From contig JBDTDV010000032.1 of assembly GCA_039922875.1 (NCBI GenBank), forward strand, positions 1 to 52,893: a stretch of 52,893 nt of DNA, written 5' to 3'. Under the pieces are notes generated by a model. It did not search any database. It was not told the origin of the DNA and worked only from the letters and a program-made list of their open reading frames with translations. Source of the DNA: JBDTDV01 sp039922875. GTDB lineage: Bacteria; Actinomycetota; Actinomycetes; Actinomycetales; Microbacteriaceae. Made by a program: the position numbers and the translations under genes. This document shows, in pieces, positions 45,100 through 52,893 of the stretch; within the stretch, counting starts at the first letter, position 1, and each line of letters begins with the position of its first letter.

Positions 45100-46014
45100 A
45101 TGATTGGTGAATTCATGTCTCCCGGCAATTCACCTCACAGCAATACCGCGGAACCCTCAGATTACCAAGCACCGGTTGGGATTGTGACGGTCAGCTACGG
45201 TTCCGAGAGTGTTCTCGACCCCTTTCTCGCCAGTGTGGCGACCGCCTCCCGTAGGTGCGTGTCCGTAGTCGTTGTCGATAACTCTCCGGAGCGCGGTGAC
45301 GCCGTGCGTCAGCTCGCCGAACGCTTCGGCGCACGCTATCTGGCGATGGCCGAAAACCGTGGCTACGGTGACGGGATGAACGCCGGTATCGCCGCGCTGC
45401 CAACAGAGGTCCAATGGGTCGTCGTGAGCAACCCCGATGTCGCGTTCACCGCTGGCGCGATTGACCGACTACTGGCGACGGGGGCGGATGACGATCGGAT
45501 CGCCGCCGTGGGCCCCGCGATCCTCTCCCCGGATGGCGAGGTTTACCCATCCGCACGCCATGTGCCCTCACTCCGAAGCGGTGTCGGGCATGCGCTCTTC
45601 GCCAACATCTGGCCGGGGAACCCGTGGACCGAGCGCTATCGCCGCAGCGCCGAGGTCACTCGCAGGCGTGACTCCGGCTGGCTGTCCGGGGCATGCCTGC
45701 TCATCAGAAGAAGCGCCTTCGATGCCGTGCGCGGTTTCGACCCCGGGTTTTTCATGTATTTCGAAGACGTCGACCTCGGCTATCGATTGGGCAAGCAAGG
45801 GTGGCGAAACGTCTACGAGCCGGCGGCAGTCGTGAAACACTCCGGAGCGCATTCCACCCGCGAATCCTCGGACGCGATGATCGCGGCACACCACACCAGC
45901 GCCTACCGCTTTCTGGCCACAAAGTATCACCAGTGGTATCTCTGGCCGGTCAGAGTCGTGCTGCGCACAGCGCTGGCGATCCGGTCGCGCTTTCAGCGCC
46001 GGCACGCTCGCTGA
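45100..46014 (+). CDS. GT2 rhamnosyltransferase-like (WbbL-type)
   Basis: A 304-residue GT-A enzyme with VGIVTVSYGSESVLDPFLA, VVVVDNSPERGDAV, GYGDGMNAGIAAL, the metal site VVSNPDVAFTAG and GFDPGFFMYFEDVDLGYRL. The overall pattern matches WbbL, which adds rhamnose to the wall linker in mycobacteria. rmlA and rmlC downstream fit a dTDP-rhamnose donor; both points are inference. The ATG at 45100 and one at 45115 are both possible starts. It is divergent from wzm and convergent with the GT2 at 46018. Confidence 0.88.
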   Translation: MIGEFMSPGNSPHSNTAEPSDYQAPVGIVTVSYGSESVLDPFLASVATASRRCVSVVVVDNSPERGDAVRQLAERFGARYLAMAENRGYGDGMNAGIAALPTEVQWVVVSNPDVAFTAGAIDRLLATGADDDRIAAVGPAILSPDGEVYPSARHVPSLRSGVGHALFANIWPGNPWTERYRRSAEVTRRRDSGWLSGACLLIRRSAFDAVRGFDPGFFMYFEDVDLGYRLGKQGWRNVYEPAAVVKHSGAHSTRESSDAMIAAHHTSAYRFLATKYHQWYLWPVRVVLRTALAIRSRFQRRHAR

Positions 46015-46017
46015 GGG

Positions 46018-47619
46018 CTAGCCTCTCTTGACGAAGTCACCAGGGCCGTCCGGCCAATATGGGTCGCGTCGCATGCGGTGTCCCCAGCGTGCCCGGATTG
46101 CCCGCAACTCACGGTGGCCAATCGTCGGAACGCGAGTTTTCGACTCGAAATGGACGAGTTCGGCCCACGGGGTCCAGATGATCCGATACCCGGCGCCGGT
46201 GACCTTCATGGAAAGGTCCACATCGTTGTAGTTTCCGGGGAACACGGCCGAGAGACCACCGACCTCAAAGTACACCTGGCGCGGCAGCACAGCGCAAGCG
46301 GCAGTGACCCCGGAGACCTCACGATCGACGACGAAGGCGCCGTTGGGACCGGGTGCGTCATGCGGCCACCCGAATCCGATGTGGCCGGCGTTTCCGTGGT
46401 CGTAGAGATGGCCGGCGTGCTGGATCGACCCGTCTTCGAAATAGAGCATCGCACCCACCATCCCGACGTCAGGCTGCTGGGCAATGGCCAACATTGATTG
46501 GATCCAATCCGGCGCGATCACCTCGGTGTCGTCATTCAACAACAACAGGTAGTCGCCTCGGGAACAGACCACGCCCCGGTTCACCTTGCCCGAGAAGCTG
46601 AACGGCTCGCTCCAGGGCACCACGACAAGTCGGTCTCCAGCCAGAACCCTCAGTTCCTCGATCACCGGCGCCGGTGTCGCGTCGTCGACAACGACGACGA
46701 TCTCGACGCTGGCGTAGTCGGACCGGTCGACGATGCCACGCACCGCCTCGACCACCAGGCAGCGGCTTTCACCACGAATGACGGCGCTGCTGCCGCGGGT
46801 CGGGATGATGATCGAAACCAATGGAGCACCGTGGAGGCTGCGCCGAATTCGGAATGTTCCGCTGATCCGACCGGGTTCTGCTGACCCTCCGATCGTCCGG
46901 TCGAGATGCTCGGAAACCGCTCGCAACTCCGAGTCGGCTGTTGTCTGCGGCGACCCTGCGCCGCTTTCGGTACCGCCGGGCTCCCGAGGCATCGAAAGCA
47001 CCCGCGGAAGATGGAGGACGAAGCGAGCCCGCTCGGTGGCGCGCAGGGCCAGGTCATACGCTTCGGCGCCTGGAAAACCGGCGCGGTAGCCACCGACATC
47101 ACGCAGCAGTGCCGCCCGATACACCGTAAACGTGCCGAAATACATCTGGGACCGAAGCCGCTCCGGAGAAAAGTCCGGCCGACGATCCGTCGGCACGACC
47201 GTTCCCGCATGATCCTGTCCGCCGTCATCCCCGTAGAGCACATCGAGGTCATCGTGGGCGTGAATCGTCTCGATGATGGTGAGCACTGCCGCGTCGGCGA
47301 GCGGGTGGTCGACGGCGACCACGAACTCACCCGAGGCGGCATCCAGGCCCGCGTTGAATGCCTCGACCGCGGTCGGTGAATCCGACACCGTCACCCGAGC
47401 GAGAGCGCCGGTACCGTGGTCCTCCCCCGCGGCCACCACAGTTTTCCTGGGTCCGACCACGAGAATCTCGCACCCCGGCAACGCCTGAGCCCGAACCGAT
47501 TCGAGTATCGCCGCGGCATCCCGCTGCCCGGTCGCCCAGGGCAACACCATGAGCGTGAGCCGGGGAGCGGGCTCCTGCTTGGCCGGTTCGAATCCCTGCT
47601 CATGGGCTGGAACACTCAC
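46018..47619 (-). CDS. GT2 family glycosyltransferase with extended N-terminal region
   Basis: A 533-residue protein, taken from GTG at 47619, which overlaps the stop of the coiled-coil gene (GTGA). Residues ~20-240 form a first GT-A-like fold with MVLPWATGQRDAAAILESV and DVLYGDDGGQDH. Residues ~250-500 carry a second GT2 unit with VSIIIPTRGSSAVI, YLLLLNDDTEVIAPDWIQ, and FPGNYNDVDLSMKVTGAGYRI. It probably lengthens or branches the exported glycan. The repeat of the GT fold suggests two active sites or one active and one structural. Confidence 0.85.
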   Translation of the reverse strand: MSVPAHEQGFEPAKQEPAPRLTLMVLPWATGQRDAAAILESVRAQALPGCEILVVGPRKTVVAAGEDHGTGALARVTVSDSPTAVEAFNAGLDAASGEFVVAVDHPLADAAVLTIIETIHAHDDLDVLYGDDGGQDHAGTVVPTDRRPDFSPERLRSQMYFGTFTVYRAALLRDVGGYRAGFPGAEAYDLALRATERARFVLHLPRVLSMPREPGGTESGAGSPQTTADSELRAVSEHLDRTIGGSAEPGRISGTFRIRRSLHGAPLVSIIIPTRGSSAVIRGESRCLVVEAVRGIVDRSDYASVEIVVVVDDATPAPVIEELRVLAGDRLVVVPWSEPFSFSGKVNRGVVCSRGDYLLLLNDDTEVIAPDWIQSMLAIAQQPDVGMVGAMLYFEDGSIQHAGHLYDHGNAGHIGFGWPHDAPGPNGAFVVDREVSGVTAACAVLPRQVYFEVGGLSAVFPGNYNDVDLSMKVTGAGYRIIWTPWAELVHFESKTRVPTIGHRELRAIRARWGHRMRRDPYWPDGPGDFVKRG

Positions 47620-47900
47620 GCGCGCGGCTTTCGGCTGACAACCCGGCGAAGCCACCGCGCTCCGCCGGTAACTTTTCGTCCGGCCCTCCAGGTGTAAGAC
47701 GAGGTCAGCTTCACAAGCTCGGCCTCGGCCGCCGCGACGCGGTCATCGTAGGTCCGCCGCTCGTCTTCGACCCGGGCCAACTCGGCCTCGAGTCCGATGA
47801 TCCGGTCGACAAGGAAAAGCTGCCGTTCGGCATCCAGAACCCACTGGTCGGCCACGGTCGCGTGAGCCTCGTCTGCGCCATCGGGTGAGTCCATCGTCAT
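47616..47900 (-). CDS. Small coiled-coil protein with basic tail
   Basis: A 94-residue protein starting at ATG 47900, preceded by GAGGA. A TTG 12 bases upstream is a weaker choice. Residues ~22-66 are heptad-rich (IIGLEAELARVEDERRTYDDRVAAAEAEL). The end reads SSYTWRAGRKVTGGARWLRR, a basic Trp-containing tail like those of actinobacterial glycan methyltransferases and transferases, and similar in character to the tail of the methyltransferase at 49482. It is unlikely to be an enzyme. It may tether the transferase encoded just downstream, with which it overlaps. Confidence 0.7.
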   Translation of the reverse strand: MTMDSPDGADEAHATVADQWVLDAERQLFLVDRIIGLEAELARVEDERRTYDDRVAAAEAELVKLTSSYTWRAGRKVTGGARWLRRVVSRKPRA

Positions 47901-47957
47901 CTGCTTCCTCAATTCATCACAGTCGTGGTGAGCACTGATCGGCCTGGAATGGACCGG

Positions 47958-48821
47958 TCAGCTTCCGAGCAAAGTGGTCATGTACCGGCCGTATCCGCTC
48001 TTCAATAGCGGCGCGGCCAGGGCGGCAAGCTGGGCGTCGTCGATCCAGCCGGCCCGCCAGGCAATCTCCTCGATGCAACCGATCTTGAAGCCCTGCCGGT
48101 CTTCCACGACCTTGACGAACTCGGATGCCTGCATCATCGATTCGAAGGTTCCGGTGTCCAGCCACGCGGTACCACGATCGAGCACCTGAACGTGCAGCGT
48201 GCCGCGCTCCAGATACCGCTCGTTGACGGTGGAGATCTCCAACTCGCCTCGTGCGCTGGGCTCGATCGTCTTGGCGATCTCTACTACAGAGTTGTCATAG
48301 AAGTACAGGCCGGGCACCGCGTAGTTGCTCTTGGGTTTGACCGGTTTCTCCTCGATGGACACCGCCCTGAACTCATCGTCGAACTCGACCACGCCGTAGG
48401 CGGTCGGATTACTTACGTGATAGGCGAAGATCCGTGCGCCGTCGATCTCGGTATGACTGCGCAACGAGGATCCCAGGCCGGCGCCGTGAAAGATGTTGTC
48501 GCCGAGCACCAGAGCGACGGTGTCGTCGCCGATGAAATCCTCGCCGATGATGAAGGCCTGAGCCAGACCCTCCGGCGCGGGCTGCACGGCGTATTCGATC
48601 CGAATCCCGAGTTCTGATCCATCGCCCAGCAGGGCACGGAACTGAGAGTTGTACTCGGGGGTGGTGATGATCAGGATCTCGTTGATGTCTGCCATCATCA
48701 GGGTTGACAGCGGGTAATAGATCATCGGCTTGTCATAGATCGGCATCAGTTGCTTGGAGATGCCCTTGGTGATCGGCCAGAGCCGCGACCCCGATCCGCC
48801 GGCCAGGATGATTCCCCGCAT
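47958..48821 (-). CDS. rfbA: Glucose-1-phosphate thymidylyltransferase
   Basis: A 287-residue enzyme of the dTDP-L-rhamnose pathway that joins dTTP and glucose-1-P to dTDP-glucose. It starts MRGIILAGGSGSRLWPITKGISKQLMPIYDKPM, the nucleotide-binding signature. LVLGDNIFHGAGLG and the later IEEKPVKPKSNYAVPGLYFY are also diagnostic. It lies 2 bases after the rmlC stop in the same direction and is probably co-transcribed with it. The rmlB and rmlD partners are absent from this window. Confidence 0.96.
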   Translation of the reverse strand: MRGIILAGGSGSRLWPITKGISKQLMPIYDKPMIYYPLSTLMMADINEILIITTPEYNSQFRALLGDGSELGIRIEYAVQPAPEGLAQAFIIGEDFIGDDTVALVLGDNIFHGAGLGSSLRSHTEIDGARIFAYHVSNPTAYGVVEFDDEFRAVSIEEKPVKPKSNYAVPGLYFYDNSVVEIAKTIEPSARGELEISTVNERYLERGTLHVQVLDRGTAWLDTGTFESMMQASEFVKVVEDRQGFKIGCIEEIAWRAGWIDDAQLAALAAPLLKSGYGRYMTTLLGS

Positions 48822-48823
48822 GC

Positions 48824-49456
48824 TCAGTTCCCTCCGCTTTGCGGTGCGTGCTGTCGCGTGTTCAGAGACGCGTAAAGGGCACGTGCGGCGTCCCAGGTGG
48901 GTAGCAGGCCGTGTGCGGCGGCATCCGACAGCGACGGAGCGCCGGTGTCTTTCGGCGAGAGCAGCGGCTGGCCAGCCTCGGCCGGGAAGACCAGTGCAAC
49001 ATCGGGGTCGAGGGGGTTGATGCCGTGCTCACGGCTCGCACTGTAGACATCCGAAACCAAATAGCTGACGGTTGCGTCGTCGGTGAGTGCCACGAACGCG
49101 TGACCTAGGCCCTCTGCGAGGTAGATTGCGCGGCGGTCCACGTCATCCAGCAGCACCGAGTCCCAACTACCGAACGTAGGCGACCCGACGCGGATGTCGA
49201 TCACATAGTCGAGCACGGCCCCGTGGGCCGCAGTCACATACTTGGCCTGGCTCGGCGGAATATCGGCGAAATGGATGCCGCGAACCACGCCACGTTTGGA
49301 CACCGACGTGTTCGCCTGGCGCAGGTTCAGCGGGTGCCCGACCGTCTCTTCGAGCCGGTCGAAGCGGTACCACTCCAGAAACACGCCGCGGTCATCGCCG
49401 TGTTGCTGAGGGGTGATCTCGTAGGCGTCCGGAATGGATAACTCGCGAATTTGCAC
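48824..49456 (-). CDS. rfbC: dTDP-4-dehydrorhamnose 3,5-epimerase
   Basis: A 210-residue cupin of the rhamnose pathway. The catalytic His sits in VVRGIHFAD (~59-65). DDRGVFLEWYRFDRL, VLDYVIDIRVGSPTFGSWDSV, and the conserved AEGLGHAFVAL are all present. The C-terminal ~40 residues (ARALYASLNTRQHAPQSGGN) exceed the core fold. It is the first gene of the rml pair and lies downstream of the methyltransferase by 25 bases. Confidence 0.95.
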   Translation of the reverse strand: MQIRELSIPDAYEITPQQHGDDRGVFLEWYRFDRLEETVGHPLNLRQANTSVSKRGVVRGIHFADIPPSQAKYVTAAHGAVLDYVIDIRVGSPTFGSWDSVLLDDVDRRAIYLAEGLGHAFVALTDDATVSYLVSDVYSASREHGINPLDPDVALVFPAEAGQPLLSPKDTGAPSLSDAAAHGLLPTWDAARALYASLNTRQHAPQSGGN

Positions 49457-49481
49457 CGGGTCAGTCTACCAATCCACGCTC

Positions 49482-50462
49482 TCACGGCTTTCGGCCGTGG
49501 AGCAGATCGCTAGCGGCCCGTAACGGCCCGGTTACTCGCCAGCTCGAGCTTGCGCGCATCTCATCGACCAGGTTCCGAAGCCCCTCAAGATCGGCGCGCT
49601 GCAGGCCGATCTCGTGGTTCTGGGCCTCCAACCGCTGGCGCTGAGCCTCCAACTGCTGATTGGCTTGCGCGAGCTCGCCGCGTAACCGCTCACTTTCCTT
49701 CGGTGCCAACTCGAGTTGATATTGCCGCGACACGACCTCGCCGATGGTCTGGTACGCCGTCTTGACCGCTTCTGGATCGCGGCCGGCGGCCTCCAAAAAG
49801 GCACGCATCGCCTCAGGCATCTCTGGCCCAACCGCTATGATTCCGAGGCCGTGCTCGTGGTCGAAGGCGAACGACGGATACCGGCCACTGACCTCGGCCC
49901 AAAACTGCCAGACGCCGAATCCCTCGGTGTGCTCGGCAATATCGTGCAAAACCACGACGCCGCGCGCGGAGAGCTTTGGCAGCCAAGCTGTGAAATCGTG
50001 GCGCACATCGTCGTAGCCGTGCCGTCCGTCGATATGCAGCAGGTCGACCGAGCCGTCTTCGATGAACTCCAGGCTGTCGTCGAAGTATCCCTTCAGGAGT
50101 GTGGAGAACTCAGCGTATTCGGTCGTGTTAATCGCGGCGACGCTCTGATAGACCTCATCCCCGTAAAACCCGGCCTGATCATCGCCGAGCCAACTGTCCA
50201 GGGCGAAGCTGCGGGTACCCGACAGCCCCAGGCGCGCGATCGCCTCACAGAAGACGAAGTAGGAAAAGCCGTTGTGAGTACCCAGCTCGACGATAATGCG
50301 CGGGCGAAGCGCATCCACAATCCAGAAGCCGAATGGAGCGTGTTCCAGCCAAGCCGACTCCACGATGTGGCGCGGCATCCAGTAGGCGCTCGCACCGATC
50401 CACGGCTTGCCTTCCACGGCGCCGACGCCAGCCGAGCGGCGAACAGTTCGTGGTTCATCCAC
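49482..50462 (-). CDS. SAM-dependent methyltransferase (Methyltransf_24-like) with coiled-coil tail
   Basis: A 326-residue protein. Residues 1-~240 are a class I methyltransferase fold (IIVELGTHNGFSYFVF at 56-71, VDLLHIDGRHGYDDVRHDF, VVVLHDI). Residues ~245-310 are a coiled coil rich in Gln, Glu and Leu, and the end SSSWRVTGPLRAASDLL is a short basic amphipathic tail. Such enzymes modify surface-glycan sugars, for example by O-methylation; the target is unknown. The start is a GTG at 50462. It is divergent from the last GT2, and precedes rfbC in the same direction. Confidence 0.85.
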   Translation of the reverse strand: MDEPRTVRRSAGVGAVEGKPWIGASAYWMPRHIVESAWLEHAPFGFWIVDALRPRIIVELGTHNGFSYFVFCEAIARLGLSGTRSFALDSWLGDDQAGFYGDEVYQSVAAINTTEYAEFSTLLKGYFDDSLEFIEDGSVDLLHIDGRHGYDDVRHDFTAWLPKLSARGVVVLHDIAEHTEGFGVWQFWAEVSGRYPSFAFDHEHGLGIIAVGPEMPEAMRAFLEAAGRDPEAVKTAYQTIGEVVSRQYQLELAPKESERLRGELAQANQQLEAQRQRLEAQNHEIGLQRADLEGLRNLVDEMRASSSWRVTGPLRAASDLLHGRKP

Positions 50463-50592
50463 CTATCGGCTCCTTTGCGGACGTCACGGGAAAGCTGCTT
50501 CCGGTTGGATACACCATTCCATTCTTGAGCGCACTGAGCAAGCGGGACGGCGTACGAGGGCCCTCAGCGCCGGTCGCGTGACGAAGAACAGT

Positions 50593-51711
50593 ATGGTGGT
50601 GGAGATGAAGCTCGCGATGACGATGATGGTCCGCGATGAGGCCGACATCGTTTCGGCGATGCTGGATCATCATTTGGCACAGGGCGTGGACACCATCATC
50701 GTCACCGATAACGGCTCGATCGACGGAACGGCCGAGATCCTGGGCGACTACGCGTCACGTGGACTCATCGACCTTCGGCACGACCCGGTGCAACGCAAGC
50801 AACAGAATATCGTCGTGACCCAGATGGCGCGCGAGGCCAAAGCCCGCTACGACGCCGACTGGGTGATCAATGCCGATGCCGACGAGTTCGTCATCCCGGT
50901 GGACCGCTCGATGACGCTGCGAGATGCTCTGGAGCACACGCCGAAGTCGATCAGGTCGTTCTCGGTTCCCGTGGTGAACCTGACCGGTGACCCGGCATTA
51001 TCCGGCACGGGATTCGAGCGCTTGGTCTGGCGGGATACCCGGCCGGACGACATATTGCGACTGGTGGGCCTGTGGGCTCAACCGACACACAACGCCGTGC
51101 ACGTAGGCGACGCCGACGTTGTCGTGGCCCAAGGCAACCACTTCGTGAGTCTTTCCTCGCGAGGGGCACCGGACGATGCGCACGCGATAGAGGTTCTCCA
51201 TCTGCCGTGGCGATCGTGGAATCAGTTCCGCAACAAGGTAGAGATTTCCGGTCGCGCCTACGAGAGCAACCCGGAGTTGCTGCCCAGCCCGAATCATCAC
51301 GGCATGCGCGATTATCGTCGGCTGAAGGATGGCGTCCTCCTGCCGTACTATGTGCTGCGTCACCCGAGCGCGGATGAGCTTTCGGCAGGAACCGCCTCGA
51401 ATCAGTATCAGCACGACGACTATCTCGCCCGTACGCTGACCTCGGCCGTCGCCGATGTGCCCCTCGGCGACGCCGAGTTGGCTCCGCACCGGGCGATGAT
51501 CGATGTCCTCCAGGACCTTACCGGCACGGCGACAGCGACACTTCGCGGGCGGAATAATCTCATTCGGTTGCTCACCGATCACCGCGACTCATTGGACGAT
51601 CGCGTTCGACTACTCGAGGCTGAGGTGGCGGAACTGCGGCAGAGCTTCGGTAACCGCGCGTATGCGGCACTGCAACGGCTGCGGCTACGGCTACGGACCG
51701 GAAACAAATAG
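50593..51711 (+). CDS. GT2 family glycosyltransferase (Glyco_tranf_2_4-like)
   Basis: A protein of about 372 residues, starting at ATG 50593 or at 50605. It contains MMVRDEADIVSAMLDHHLAQGVDTIIVTDNGSIDGTAEIL, then WVINADADEFVIPV with its metal-binding Asp-x-Asp, and the later IEVLHLPWRSWNQFRNKVE. This domain occurs in transferases of the glycosyl-transferase-92/2_4 group. The last ~45 residues form a coiled coil with a basic tail (RAYAALQRLRLRLRTGNK). Sugar specificity is unknown. It is divergent from the methyltransferase and convergent with the hydrolase. Confidence 0.85.
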   Translation: MVVEMKLAMTMMVRDEADIVSAMLDHHLAQGVDTIIVTDNGSIDGTAEILGDYASRGLIDLRHDPVQRKQQNIVVTQMAREAKARYDADWVINADADEFVIPVDRSMTLRDALEHTPKSIRSFSVPVVNLTGDPALSGTGFERLVWRDTRPDDILRLVGLWAQPTHNAVHVGDADVVVAQGNHFVSLSSRGAPDDAHAIEVLHLPWRSWNQFRNKVEISGRAYESNPELLPSPNHHGMRDYRRLKDGVLLPYYVLRHPSADELSAGTASNQYQHDDYLARTLTSAVADVPLGDAELAPHRAMIDVLQDLTGTATATLRGRNNLIRLLTDHRDSLDDRVRLLEAEVAELRQSFGNRAYAALQRLRLRLRTGNK

Positions 51712-51733
51712 CGGAGGCTGGCGCGCGGCGCCC

Positions 51734-52825
51734 CTAGTGTGTGTGGGTCTTCAGAAACTCGACCGTCTGGTCCAGCGCGGTGCGGGCATCCGCTAACCGC
51801 AGATGGAATTGGTACTCGTGCGGAAGCGCCGGCACATGTTCGGCCGGCCAGAACAGCTCGGTGACCTCGACCCCGGCGTTCTTGAGCGCGCGTGACATCG
51901 GCACCGATTGCAACCAGGTCAAATCATCCCCGTTGCCCCCGGAGATGAAGGTGGGCGGAAGGTCGGCCGTGACGAAGTTTATGGTGGACATCGTGGATCC
52001 CTGATAGGTGGCTGACCAGCCCTTGGTGCCGGTGTAGGCCCACAGCGCGATCTTAAGTCCCCAGGCGAACAGTCCGTCAAGGTCGGCCATCGTACGCAGG
52101 TCGTAGACGCCGCAGTTCAGGATGGTGCCGGCCAGTTGATCGGCATTCAGCTTAGGAGCGATACCCAGGAGGTGGGCATACTCCGGGTTGACCGTCAGCG
52201 TAGCGAGCTGGCTGGCCAGCTGGGCGCCCGCGGAGTCGCCGGCGAGCACGATCTGGGTCGGATCGATGTTCAGTTCCGCCGCGTGCTCGTTCAAGTAGCC
52301 CAGCGCGGTGTTCAACTGGGTGATCGCAGTCGGGTAGACGGCCTCGGGTGCGATCGTGTAGTTGAGCCCGACGGTGGTGTAGCCGTGCGAGGCCAGAATC
52401 TTCAGATACGGGTCAACGTTCTCTTTTGACCCCGCAATCCAGGCGCCGCCGTGCACCCAGACGACCGTCGGCAGCGGTTCACCTGCGGATGCCGGGGTGA
52501 AGACGTCGAAGGACGTATTGCCTCCGGCATCCCCATAGACCACGTCGCGTTTCTCGGTCAGTTTCGTGGCGGGCACATAGGGTGCCATCTCCTGCGCCGT
52601 GCTTCGCCCGCCGGCCTCGAAGACGCTGCGGATCAGCATCGCGGATGGCCACGGTGTCACGGTCGCCACGATCGAGACGACGAGCCCTATCGAGACCACC
52701 GCCGCGAGCACCGTCGCAGTCCGCTTGGCTCTTCGCGAGAGCGTGAAACCCGCTTCCGGCAGCGGCCAGTCCGATGGCACCGTTCGTTTCCCCACGCGAA
52801 TTCCCCTCAGACGTCCATGTGTCAC
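51734..52825 (-). CDS. Membrane-anchored alpha/beta hydrolase, HSL/esterase type
   Basis: A 363-residue protein. A signal-anchor helix covers ~36-56. The hydrolase has HGGAW (125-129), the oxyanion motif of hormone-sensitive-lipase esterases, and the nucleophile elbow GDSAG (196-200, Ser198). A catalytic Asp/His pair likely lies in GNGDDLTW and WPAEHVPALPH. Small-ester or acyl-glycan deacetylase roles are common for this group, and acylated surface glycans would be a natural substrate. That is inference. Start is GTG at 52825; the last 68 bases of the window lie upstream of it. Confidence 0.88.
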   Translation of the reverse strand: MTHGRLRGIRVGKRTVPSDWPLPEAGFTLSRRAKRTATVLAAVVSIGLVVSIVATVTPWPSAMLIRSVFEAGGRSTAQEMAPYVPATKLTEKRDVVYGDAGGNTSFDVFTPASAGEPLPTVVWVHGGAWIAGSKENVDPYLKILASHGYTTVGLNYTIAPEAVYPTAITQLNTALGYLNEHAAELNIDPTQIVLAGDSAGAQLASQLATLTVNPEYAHLLGIAPKLNADQLAGTILNCGVYDLRTMADLDGLFAWGLKIALWAYTGTKGWSATYQGSTMSTINFVTADLPPTFISGGNGDDLTWLQSVPMSRALKNAGVEVTELFWPAEHVPALPHEYQFHLRLADARTALDQTVEFLKTHTH

Positions 52826-52893
52826 TCTCTAACATATCGTCCGGCACGCTCTCCCTCCCCAGATTTCTCTGTCCCCCCCCCCTCCGATCTCCC
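52826..52893. other. Right edge with C homopolymer
   Basis: Only 68 bases remain after the hydrolase start. They contain a run of ten C (52873-52882) within a C/T-rich stretch and no recognisable signal. The run may be a sequencing or assembly artefact at a contig end, and any promoter for the hydrolase should be read with care. Confidence 0.6.

Overview
The window is GC-rich actinobacterial chromosome. A WhiB-family Fe-S regulator, a DUF3499 protein, DUF5719, an F420-type Ddn-like reductase and the arrangement of ahcY, manB, manA, galE and whiB point to the order Micrococcales, most probably Microbacteriaceae. This is inferred from gene content, not from a search. No RNA gene, transposase, integrase, phage gene or CRISPR array was seen. 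The right edge ends in a C homopolymer that looks like low-quality sequence.

Left part (1-15.9 kb) is mostly conserved core. It holds an F420-type reductase fragment and a RibD/DHFR-fold reductase, a divergent SpoIIM/RDD membrane pair, adenosylhomocysteinase, phosphomannomutase, DUF3499, a small metallopeptidase-like protein, DUF5719, a very large glycosyltransferase/membrane protein, WhiB2, UDP-glucose 4-epimerase, mannose-6-phosphate isomerase and an acyl-CoA dehydrogenase. ManA, ManB and GalE supply mannose- and galactose-type sugar precursors to the region on the right.

Middle part (16-27.3 kb) starts the surface-glycan region. It has two tandem Wzy/O-antigen-ligase-like membrane proteins, a membrane-anchored GH84 N-acetylglucosaminidase, a GT4 transferase and a GtrA flippase with a GtrB-like polyprenyl-phosphate glycosyltransferase. 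Next to these lies a three-gene group (LpxA-like acyltransferase, DegT aminotransferase, Gfo/Idh dehydrogenase) that could make a 3-acylamino sugar nucleotide.

Accessory part (27.3-39.7 kb) is rich in secreted proteins. Three exported proteins carry FG-GAP (VCBS) repeats behind different heads: a carboxypeptidase-regulatory-like domain, a beta-propeller with a chitobiase-C-like domain, and a GH25 lysozyme. Two of them bracket a pair of homologous small exported proteins of no family I recognise. A ceramidase-like protein, a DUF2142 membrane protein, a two-repeat GWALDP protein and a lipoprotein complete the region.

Right part (39.7-52.8 kb) is a polysaccharide assembly and export locus: a rhamnosyltransferase-like GT2, a two-domain GT2-GT4 protein, a Wzm/Wzt ABC exporter, further GT2 enzymes, a small coiled-coil protein, rmlA and rmlC (rmlB and rmlD are not in the window), a methyltransferase with a coiled-coil tail, another GT2 and a membrane-anchored alpha/beta hydrolase. 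Together these suggest a rhamnose-containing wall glycopolymer exported by an ABC transporter, with secreted repeat proteins that may bind or remodel it. Short 15-18 nt tandem duplications recur at or over the 3' ends of several genes, a pattern the gene annotation does not explain.
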